Shown piece after piece: positions 57,955 to 64,000 of a stretch of 64,000 nucleotides of DNA. The position numbers and the translations under genes were made by a program. The notes beneath the pieces were generated by a model. That model searched no databases, was not told the DNA's origin, and saw only the letters and a program-made list of their open reading frames with translations. Positions within the stretch are counted from its first letter, which is position 1; every line of letters begins with the position of its first letter. The stretch covers positions 1,240,001-1,304,000 of the forward strand of contig NZ_LT906441.1 in the NCBI RefSeq assembly GCF_900186975.1. Reading direction: 5' to 3'. This DNA is from Cutibacterium granulosum (lineage in GTDB: Bacteria > Actinomycetota > Actinomycetes > Propionibacteriales > Propionibacteriaceae).

Positions 57955-59346
57955 ATGGCCCCCACGAGTACCCTGGACAACGTCATCAACCTGTGCAAAC
58001 GACGCGGATTCGTCTTCCCGTGCGGAGAGATCTACGGCGGCACCCGAGCAGCCTGGGACTACGGCCCCTTCGGTGTCGAGCTCAAGGAGAACATCAAGAA
58101 GCAGTGGTGGCGCCACATGGTCACCACTCGCGACGATGTCGTCGGTCTGGACTCCTCGGTGATCCTTCCCAAGGACGTGTGGGTCGCCTCGGGTCACGTC
58201 GGCGTCTTCAACGACCCGCTCACCGAGTGCCTCTCCTGTCACAAACGTATGCGCGCTGACCACCTGCAGGAGGCCTACGCCGAGAAGCACGGCCTTGACA
58301 ACCCCGATTCCGTCGACCTCGCAGAGATCAACTGCCCCAACTGTGGCAACAAGGGCCAGTGGACCGAGCCGCGCGACTTCAACATGATGCTCAAGACCTA
58401 CCTGGGCGTCATCGAGGACGAGTCCGGACTGCACTACCTGCGCCCCGAGACCGCGCAGGGCATCTTCATCAACTTCCAGAACGTCGTCACCTCGGCACGC
58501 AAGAAGCCGCCGTTCGGCATCGCCCAGACCGGAAAGTCGTTCCGCAACGAGATCACGCCCGGCAACTTCATCTTCCGTACCCGCGAGTTCGAGCAGATGG
58601 AGATGGAGTTCTTCGTCGAACCAGGAACCGACGAGAAGTGGCACCAGTACTGGATTGACGAGCGCACCAACTGGTACACCGACCTGGGAATCAATCCCGA
58701 CAATCTTCGCCACTACGAGCATCCCAAGGAAAAGCTCTCCCACTATTCCAAGCGCACCGTCGACATTGAGTACAAATTCGGTTTCGCCGGTTCGGACTGG
58801 GGCGAGCTGGAGGGTATCGCCAACCGCACCGATTTCGATCTGGGCACCCACACCAAGCATTCTGGACGTGACCTGTCGTACTTCGACCAGGCGCAGAACA
58901 AGCGCTACCTGCCTTACGTCATCGAGCCGGCAGCCGGTCTCACGCGTTCCCTCATGGCGTTCATGGTCGACGCCTACACCGAGGACGAGGCCCCCAACGC
59001 CAAGGGTGGTGTCGACAAGCGCACCGTCCTCAAGCTCGATCCGCGTCTTGCCCCGGTGAAGGCCGCCGTCCTGCCGCTGAGCCGCAACTCCGACCTCTCG
59101 CCCAAGGCTCGTGACCTTGCCGCGCAGCTGCGCCAGCGGTGGAACGTCGACTTCGACGATGCCCAGGCCATCGGCAAGCGTTACCGTCGCCAGGACGAGA
59201 TCGGCACCCCGTTCTGCGTCACCGTGGACTTCGACACCCTTGACGACAATGCCGTGACGGTGCGGGACCGCGACACCATGGGTCAGGAGCGCATCGCGCT
59301 GGACAAGGTGGAGGACTACCTCGCCGAGCGGCTTCCGCGCTTCTGA
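57955..59346 (+). CDS. glyS: Glycyl-tRNA synthetase (alpha2 type)
   Basis: Class II aminoacyl-tRNA synthetase of the single-chain dimeric type. The 463 residues: N-terminal [32 protein letters not shown], motif 2 [25 protein letters not shown], motif 3 [13 protein letters not shown], a CxxC pair (LSCHK...CPNCGN) and the anticodon-binding domain at the C-terminus. Start: ATG 57955 with AAGAAAGGA; the longer frame upstream lacks similarity. Monocistronic. It converges with nadABC through a shared hairpin. The tRNA-Gly(TCC) at 5400 is one substrate. Confidence 0.97.
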   Translation: MAPTSTLDNVINLCKRRGFVFPCGEIYGGTRAAWDYGPFGVELKENIKKQWWRHMVTTRDDVVGLDSSVILPKDVWVASGHVGVFNDPLTECLSCHKRMRADHLQEAYAEKHGLDNPDSVDLAEINCPNCGNKGQWTEPRDFNMMLKTYLGVIEDESGLHYLRPETAQGIFINFQNVVTSARKKPPFGIAQTGKSFRNEITPGNFIFRTREFEQMEMEFFVEPGTDEKWHQYWIDERTNWYTDLGINPDNLRHYEHPKEKLSHYSKRTVDIEYKFGFAGSDWGELEGIANRTDFDLGTHTKHSGRDLSYFDQAQNKRYLPYVIEPAAGLTRSLMAFMVDAYTEDEAPNAKGGVDKRTVLKLDPRLAPVKAAVLPLSRNSDLSPKARDLAAQLRQRWNVDFDDAQAIGKRYRRQDEIGTPFCVTVDFDTLDDNAVTVRDRDTMGQERIALDKVEDYLAERLPRF

Positions 59347-59368
59347 GGCAACGCCTTTTCAGACATGC

Positions 59369-59406
59369 CCGCCCTGCCTGGCTCCACCTGGGGTCAGGCA
59401 GGGCGG
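59369..59406. terminator. Bidirectional terminator between glyS and nadC
   Basis: CCGCCCTGCCTG (59369-59380) pairs perfectly over 12 bp with CAGGCAGGGCGG (59395-59406), loop 14 nt. It lies 22 nt after glyS and 5 nt after nadC, so it can serve both convergent units. Confidence 0.75.
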
Positions 59407-59411
59407 CTGCC

Positions 59412-60350
59412 TCAGCCGAGCAGGTCGAGGCCCAGGTCCAGCACCGGCGCTGAGTGTGTCAACGCCCCCACTGCGACGAAGTCGACTCCGGTGGCAGCCA
59501 CGGCCGGGGCGTCGTCCAGCCGCAACCCACCGGACGCCTCGGTGCGCACTCCGGCCGGACGGGCCAGGGCCACGGCCTGCGCCATGAGATCGGGACTCAT
59601 GTTGTCCAGCAGCACCAGTTGCGCACCTGCCTCGATGGCCTCGCTCACCTGATCGAGCCGGTCACATTCCACCTCACAGTCCACCTCGGGGGCATGGCGA
59701 TGCACGGCAGCCAGTGCCGCTGCCACCGATCCCGCCGCGGCGATGTGGTTGTCCTTGACGAGCGCGGCGTCACCCAGTCCCATCCGATGATTGACGCCCC
59801 CGCCACAACGCACCGCGTACTTCTGCAGCACCCGCAGCCCTGGAACGGTCTTGCGGGTGTCACGCACCTTGGTGGGGCTGCCAGCCAGAGCATCCACCCA
59901 GGCGGCGGTGGCCGTTGCCACCCCGGAGAGCTGTGAGACGAGGTTCAGCATGGTGCGCTCAGCCGTGAGCAGGGTGCGCACCGGCCCCTCAACCGTGAGG
60001 ACGACGGCACCCGGCTGCACCCGCTCACCATCGGCCATCCGCATCTGGACGTGTACCTGTGTTTCGTGACTCCCCTGACTTGTGAGGCGGTGGGCGGGTG
60101 AGTACGGCGCCATGAACTGCAGTGCGTACGCCCCGACCGGCACTCCGGCCAGCGTGCCGTGCGCTCTGCTCACCACCTGGGCGGTGGCACGTTCGTCGCC
60201 GAAGATCGCTTCGGTGGTGACGTCCGGCCCCCAGCGCAGGTCTTCGGCAAAGGTCGCCTCGATGAGGGTACGCACCTGAGCTGGGTCCAGACCGGCGTCC
60301 TTCAGGGTTGCAACGATGTCGTCGTGCGTACTGCTCGCGCTGCCCATCAT
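59412..60350 (-). CDS. nadC: Nicotinate-nucleotide pyrophosphorylase (carboxylating)
   Basis: Converts quinolinate and PRPP to nicotinate mononucleotide, third step of de novo NAD synthesis. It has 312 residues: AEDLRWGPDVTTEAIF, the catalytic ERTMLNLVSQLSGVATAT, RDTRKTVPGLRVLQKYAVRCGGGVNHRMGLGDAALVKDNH and a C-terminal EASGGLRLDD-P-VAATGVDFVAVG-LTHSAPVLDLGLDL. Start: ATG 60350, which overlaps the nadB stop as ATGA; ATG 60347 follows directly. Confidence 0.97.
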   Translation of the reverse strand: MMGSASSTHDDIVATLKDAGLDPAQVRTLIEATFAEDLRWGPDVTTEAIFGDERATAQVVSRAHGTLAGVPVGAYALQFMAPYSPAHRLTSQGSHETQVHVQMRMADGERVQPGAVVLTVEGPVRTLLTAERTMLNLVSQLSGVATATAAWVDALAGSPTKVRDTRKTVPGLRVLQKYAVRCGGGVNHRMGLGDAALVKDNHIAAAGSVAAALAAVHRHAPEVDCEVECDRLDQVSEAIEAGAQLVLLDNMSPDLMAQAVALARPAGVRTEASGGLRLDDAPAVAATGVDFVAVGALTHSAPVLDLGLDLLG

Positions 60351-62053
60351 GCTGCCCTCACCATGCCACTGGAGGCACACACGTCGAGATGGCGTTGCCA
60401 CCGTGCGTCACGATCTGGATGGTCGGAACGACGATGGCAGCCACGGGACTCGGTACGTGCCAGGGCCGACGTCGTCGCTGCCCAGGCCACCGTGCACAGA
60501 TTCGTCGTCGTGAGGGTGTCGTCGGTCAGTGACGATCCTGGTTCCAGACGGTCGAGGAAGTCGAGGACGTCGTGCATTCCTGCCTCCTGCCGCAGCACCG
60601 ACATGTGACGGTCCATGAGCGCATGCAACTCGCTGAGCTGACTGGCTGCCACCGGGGCCACCGTGCGTCGGGAAACGTCACGACGGGCGGTGAGGCGCTC
60701 CGGGACCGGATGCTCTGGGATCGCTTGATCCCTGATCCCATGACTCATGTGGTTTCGCCGCACAGCCGAAGTGTCAGGGTCCACATGGGGTGCCAGATCC
60801 TTTTGGGGATCTGCTCCCAGCACCTGTTCTGCAATGGCGCGTGCCGCGAGCTCGCCCATGACGAGTCCCTCGGTCAAGGAGTTCGAGGCAAGCCTATTGG
60901 CCCCCTGCACCCCCGTGCACGCGACCTCACCGACCGCCCACAACCCCGGTACACTGGTGCGGCCAGCCATGTCGGCCACCAGACCCCCGCAGTGGTAGTG
61001 CGCTCCTGGCCGCACCGGAATGGGTTCCGCCACCGGGTCGATGCCGCGCTTCCGGCACATCTGCAGGATCGACGGGAACATCGTCTCCCACGTGTGCACC
61101 CCGAACGCCGTGGCATCCAGGAAGAGATGATCGGCGCCAATACGCATCATGTGCGCCCACTCGGCCGCGGAGACGACGTCGCGCGGGGCCAGATCGGCAA
61201 GCGGATGCACCCCGGTCATGACGCGCCCACCGTGGGCGTCGACGAGAAATGCCCCCTCACCACGTACCGCCTCGGAGATGAGCACCCCGCGATCATCGGG
61301 AATGCGGTGGGCTGGTGGCACGACGAGGATCGTCGGGTGGAACTGCATGAACTCGACGTCACGGGCCACTGCTCCGGCGCGCAGACCTGCTGCCAGTCCG
61401 TCGCCGGTGGACACCGTGGGATTGGTCGTGGTCGACCACAACTGCCCGATGCCCCCGGTGGCCAGCACGACATGGTCGCAGGAGATCTCGACGGTCGTCC
61501 CGCCCCGGGCCACGAGCACACCACATGTCGCACCGCGGCAGTCCGTGCAGATGTCGATGAGGCGCGCATGGTCACACACGTTGAGCGCTCCTGCCCGACG
61601 GGCCAGCGTCACCTCCACCTCGTGACCGGACTGGTCGCCCCCGGCGTGCAGGATTCGCCGTGCATGGTGGCCGCCTTCCAGGTGCAGATCGATGTCGCCT
61701 GCGTCGTCGGTGTCGAAGGATGCACCATCGGCCATGAGCCGGCGCAGGGCACCGGGTGCTCGCGTCACCAAGGTGCGTACCGCCTGCTCGTCACACAGGC
61801 CGGCACCAGCGGTCAGGGTGTCTGCGACATGCAGGTCCACCGAGTCGTCCGCACGCCACACCGCCGCCAGACCACCCTGGGCCCAGTCGGTGGCCGAATC
61901 GGTGAGTTCGCCGCGTGTCACCAGCAGGGTTGGCACACCGGCGGCGGCAAGATCCAGGGCGGTGCGCATCCCGGCGGCTCCCGATCCGACGATCACGACC
62001 TGCGTGGTCAGATGGTCCTGCACCGGAGGGCAGATGAGTTGGGTTTCACCCAT
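60347..62053 (-). CDS. nadB: L-aspartate oxidase
   Basis: FAD enzyme that oxidises aspartate to iminoaspartate, the first NAD step. The 568 residues: FAD motif VVIVGSGAAGMRTALDLA, ATDWAQGGLAAVW, LEGGHHARRILHAGGDQSG, the catalytic region EFMQFHPT and FLVDAHGGR, and C-terminal GLWAVGEVACTGVQGANRLASNSL. The C-terminal ~40 residues are Arg/His-rich. Start: ATG 62053, 4 nt after the nadA stop; TTG/GTG alternatives upstream would overlap nadA. Middle gene of nadA-nadB-nadC. Confidence 0.95.
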   Translation of the reverse strand: MGETQLICPPVQDHLTTQVVIVGSGAAGMRTALDLAAAGVPTLLVTRGELTDSATDWAQGGLAAVWRADDSVDLHVADTLTAGAGLCDEQAVRTLVTRAPGALRRLMADGASFDTDDAGDIDLHLEGGHHARRILHAGGDQSGHEVEVTLARRAGALNVCDHARLIDICTDCRGATCGVLVARGGTTVEISCDHVVLATGGIGQLWSTTTNPTVSTGDGLAAGLRAGAVARDVEFMQFHPTILVVPPAHRIPDDRGVLISEAVRGEGAFLVDAHGGRVMTGVHPLADLAPRDVVSAAEWAHMMRIGADHLFLDATAFGVHTWETMFPSILQMCRKRGIDPVAEPIPVRPGAHYHCGGLVADMAGRTSVPGLWAVGEVACTGVQGANRLASNSLTEGLVMGELAARAIAEQVLGADPQKDLAPHVDPDTSAVRRNHMSHGIRDQAIPEHPVPERLTARRDVSRRTVAPVAASQLSELHALMDRHMSVLRQEAGMHDVLDFLDRLEPGSSLTDDTLTTTNLCTVAWAATTSALARTESRGCHRRSDHPDRDARWQRHLDVCASSGMVRAA

Positions 62054-62057
62054 GAGG

Positions 62058-63029
62058 TCAGTGGTCACGGCCCGATCCAATCTCGATCATGCGCTCCACG
62101 GCCCGGCGCGCCCGGCTGGCAATTGCCGGGTCCACCGTCACCTCGTCGGTTCCCTCGCGCAGGCAGGTGAGCAGCTTGTCGGGGGTGGTCTGCTTCATGA
62201 ATGGGCAGATCGCGTGCGGGTTCACCGGGTCGAAGGTGGTGTCGGGGTTCGCGGCGCGCAGCTGGTGCAGCATCCCGACCTCGGTGGCCACCAGCACTCG
62301 ATCGGCGCTGGTGGCACGGGCGGCATCGAGCATGCCACCGGTGGACAGGACATGGGTGCGCTCCTCGGGGAGCTCGCCCTGCCCAGCCAACCACAGGGCC
62401 GATGTCGTGCATCCACACTCCGGGTGGACGAACAGCTCGGCATCGTGGTCGGCGCGTACTTGGTCGACGAGGTCCGACGGTGAGATGTCGGCGTGGACGT
62501 GGCACTCGCCCATCCACACGTGGATGTTGCGGCGTCCGGTCACCCGACGCACATGGGCCCCGAGGAACTGGTCGGGGCAGAAGAGGATCTCCTGATCGGG
62601 GGAGATGGAGTTGACGACGTCGACCGCATTGGAACTCGTGCAGCACACATCGGTCTCCGCCTTGACGGCAGCCGTGGTGTTGACGTAGCTCACCACGACC
62701 GCACCGGGGTGCTCGGCCTTCCACGCTCGCAGCTGGTCGGCGGTGATGCAGTCGGCCAGGGAGCAACCGGCGGAGGCGTCCGGAATGAGCACCCGCTTGT
62801 CGGGGGAGAGCAACTTGGCGGTCTCGGCCATGAAGTGCACCCCGGCGAAGACAATCGTCGAGGCGTCCGACGTGGCGGCGATCCGGGACAGCGCCAGGGA
62901 ATCGCCGACGTGATCGGCGACGTCCTGGATCTGGGGATCCTGATAGTTGTGGGCAAGGATGACGGCATCCTGCCGGTCTGCCTCCCTGCGCACCTGTTGC
63001 GCCCAGGACATCGACGTCGTCGTGGTCAC
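62058..63029 (-). CDS. nadA: Quinolinate synthase
   Basis: Fe-S enzyme that condenses iminoaspartate with dihydroxyacetone phosphate. It has 323 residues with three pseudo-symmetric domains and Cys in [19 protein letters not shown] and [11 protein letters not shown], the expected [4Fe-4S] ligands; ECGCTTSAL adds two more. It depends on the suf system encoded in this window (family knowledge). Start: GTG 63029 with AAGGAGAGG. First gene of nadABC, with the NrtR-like operator ~20 nt upstream of its start. Confidence 0.96.
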   Translation of the reverse strand: MTTTTSMSWAQQVRREADRQDAVILAHNYQDPQIQDVADHVGDSLALSRIAATSDASTIVFAGVHFMAETAKLLSPDKRVLIPDASAGCSLADCITADQLRAWKAEHPGAVVVSYVNTTAAVKAETDVCCTSSNAVDVVNSISPDQEILFCPDQFLGAHVRRVTGRRNIHVWMGECHVHADISPSDLVDQVRADHDAELFVHPECGCTTSALWLAGQGELPEERTHVLSTGGMLDAARATSADRVLVATEVGMLHQLRAANPDTTFDPVNPHAICPFMKQTTPDKLLTCLREGTDEVTVDPAIASRARRAVERMIEIGSGRDH

Positions 63030-63049
63030 GGAACCTCTCCTTCCGACGG

Positions 63050-63070
63050 TTATTGACCGGTAGTCTATAA
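63050..63070. promoter_or_regulatory. NrtR-type palindromic operator between nadA and the regulator gene
   Basis: TTAT-T-GAC-CGGTA-GTC-T-ATAA: the arms TTATNGAC and GTCNATAA are perfect inverted copies with a 5-bp centre. It lies 21 bp upstream of nadA and 47 bp upstream of the divergent gene. Confidence 0.7.
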
Positions 63071-63104
63071 CTTTTTCGACGAGGAGACGAAAACTGTCGT
63101 CGGA

Positions 63105-63110
63105 TAGGCT
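63105..63110 (+). promoter_or_regulatory. -10 element (TAGGCT) of the leaderless nrtR-like gene
   Basis: TAGGCT ends 6 nt before the GTG at 63117. Confidence 0.5.
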
Positions 63111-63116
63111 CTACCC

Positions 63117-63815
63117 GTGAGGAACAGGCCCTACCGTGACCACCGTGGCGTCGCCAAGTACCGTCATGAGGTGCTGGCCGCCATCCTGCGCGTCAACGAG
63201 CGGCTCGAGGTGCTCGCCACCCCCCGCTCCCGAGACCCCTTCGCGGGGCAGTCGGCGTTGATAGGCGGACCGGTGGAGGTCGACGAGACGATGGAGCAGG
63301 CGATCGCTCGGCACATGACCGGTCAGCTGGGCGGGGCTCGGCCGGTGCACGTGGAGCAGGTGAGCACCGTCTCCGACCCGGCACGTGACCCGTTCGAGCG
63401 CACCATCGCCACCGCATATCTCGCACTCACCCCGCCCGACGGGCTTCCCGAGGTGGTCGGGAACAGCTGGTTGCCCGTCGATGACCTGCCGAACATGGCC
63501 TTCGACCATGCGCAGATCGTCTCCGCGGCCGCGCGACGGTTGCGCAGCAAGACCTCCTACACCAACATCGTCTACGCCCTGGCTCCCGAGGAGTTCACGA
63601 TGGCCCGACTGCGCGCGATCTACCAGGCCGTTCTTGGCCACGAGGTGGACGTCACGAACCTGGGTCGGGTGCTGCGCAGACGTGGCCAGATCGAGAAGAC
63701 CGGTGATGTGGCGGCGCCGGGGGAGCGGGGTGGCCGTCCGGCGTCGACCTGGCGGTTCATTGATCGTCGCTACGTCGTCACGGACCCTTTTGCGGTGCTG
63801 GCCCCCGGCAACTGA
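63117..63815 (+). CDS. nrtR: NrtR-like NUDIX transcriptional regulator of NAD synthesis
   Basis: The 232 residues combine an N-terminal NUDIX-like domain (about 15-145) and a C-terminal winged helix (about 155-225: YAPEEFTMARLRAIYQAVLGHEVDVTNLGRVLRRRGQIEKTG and GRPASTWRF). The NUDIX box is degenerate: GGPVEVDETMEQAIARHMTGQLG keeps the frame of GX5EX7REUXEEXGU but lacks its catalytic Glu residues, so it should bind rather than hydrolyse ADP-ribose. Divergent from nadABC with the 63050 palindrome between. Start: GTG 63117 (leaderless). Confidence 0.93.
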   Translation: MRNRPYRDHRGVAKYRHEVLAAILRVNERLEVLATPRSRDPFAGQSALIGGPVEVDETMEQAIARHMTGQLGGARPVHVEQVSTVSDPARDPFERTIATAYLALTPPDGLPEVVGNSWLPVDDLPNMAFDHAQIVSAAARRLRSKTSYTNIVYALAPEEFTMARLRAIYQAVLGHEVDVTNLGRVLRRRGQIEKTGDVAAPGERGGRPASTWRFIDRRYVVTDPFAVLAPGN

Positions 63816-64000
63816 ACAGCCCCCGAGTTCCAGACGTGAGGTCTGCGACGAGCCAAGAAGACACGCTTGGCGAAGATGCTGTGGTGCTTTCGTGCCGGTG
63901 GAGTCCCAGGTCGGTGGTGCTCGTCACGATGGAGAGCGGTCGCTTGCCGGGATGCGGCCACCCTTCGCTCACGCGTCCGGTCGATTGTCTCCTCGCCGCA
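63816..64000. other. Terminal 185 bp without a supported gene
   Basis: No terminator or conserved coding feature is clear. Minus-strand open frames reach the edge of the window and could be the 3' end of a gene starting outside, but they show no family resemblance. Confidence 0.4.

Noticed and set aside
60572-62170. 532-codon plus-strand frame opposite nadB
   Set aside because: Arg/His-rich shadow without family features; nadB has all its motifs on the other strand.
63770-63972. Minus-strand open frames at the right edge
   Set aside because: Overlap the end of the nrtR-like gene, short, with no recognisable domain.

Overview
The window looks like a continuous stretch of chromosome from a high-GC actinobacterium. 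GC is roughly 60-65% by eye and was not counted. The gene set fits Propionibacteriaceae, and a Cutibacterium-like genome is my best guess: a tricorn protease, a K+-independent H+-pyrophosphatase, a suf operon with its own SufR regulator and Rieske protein, an InhA/FabI-type enoyl reductase, and the order xerC - M23 peptidase - rpsB-tsf-pyrH-frr-cdsA. Genus placement is inference. No phage, insertion sequence, CRISPR array, integron or plasmid backbone is visible.

Layout. 1-5.3 kb: end of a CorC/HlyC protein, era, uppS, an EamA exporter and recO. 5.4-5.5 kb: tRNA-Gly(TCC) and a terminator. 5.7-12.5 kb: trigger factor, an AI-2E-type permease, clpP1-clpP2 and clpX, then a small hypothetical gene. 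12.6-24.4 kb: tricorn protease, valS, a DsbA-like/MauE-DoxX pair, an atypical DevB-type pgl and hppA. 24.7-31.7 kb: sufR, then sufB-sufD-Rieske-sufC-sufS-sufU-sufT. 31.7-43.9 kb: a small membrane protein, ABC-F ATPase, HTH protein, rRNA methyltransferase, fabG/fabI, an orphan ABC ATPase with NfeD and SPFH proteins, BASS transporter, SpoU-type methyltransferase and peptide deformylase. 44.4-52.3 kb: YbhE-type lactonase, xerC, a double-M23 peptidase, and the rpsB-tsf / pyrH-frr-cdsA translation and lipid block. 52.3-53.8 kb: a relatively AT-rich gene pair for a secreted protein and a lipoprotein, the only obviously accessory segment. 54.1-57.7 kb: zur, an ABM-like gene and a MacB/FtsX-type ABC exporter. 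58-63.8 kb: glyS and the nadABC operon divergent from an NrtR-like regulator.

Three sequence-level themes stand out. (1) About 19 genes have a -10-like hexamer (often TAGGCT or TAGGTT) ending 6-8 nt before the start codon and lack a Shine-Dalgarno sequence, so leaderless mRNAs should be common. I used this to choose several starts. (2) Two regulons are readable. SufR has a 14-bp promoter/operator word repeated before its own gene and before sufB, and the sufB copy sits before a 25-codon leaderless upstream ORF. NrtR has a perfect-arm palindrome between nadA and the regulator. (3) Many intergenic gaps contain short degenerate tandem duplications of 15-30 bp, several of which include the stop codon of the preceding gene.
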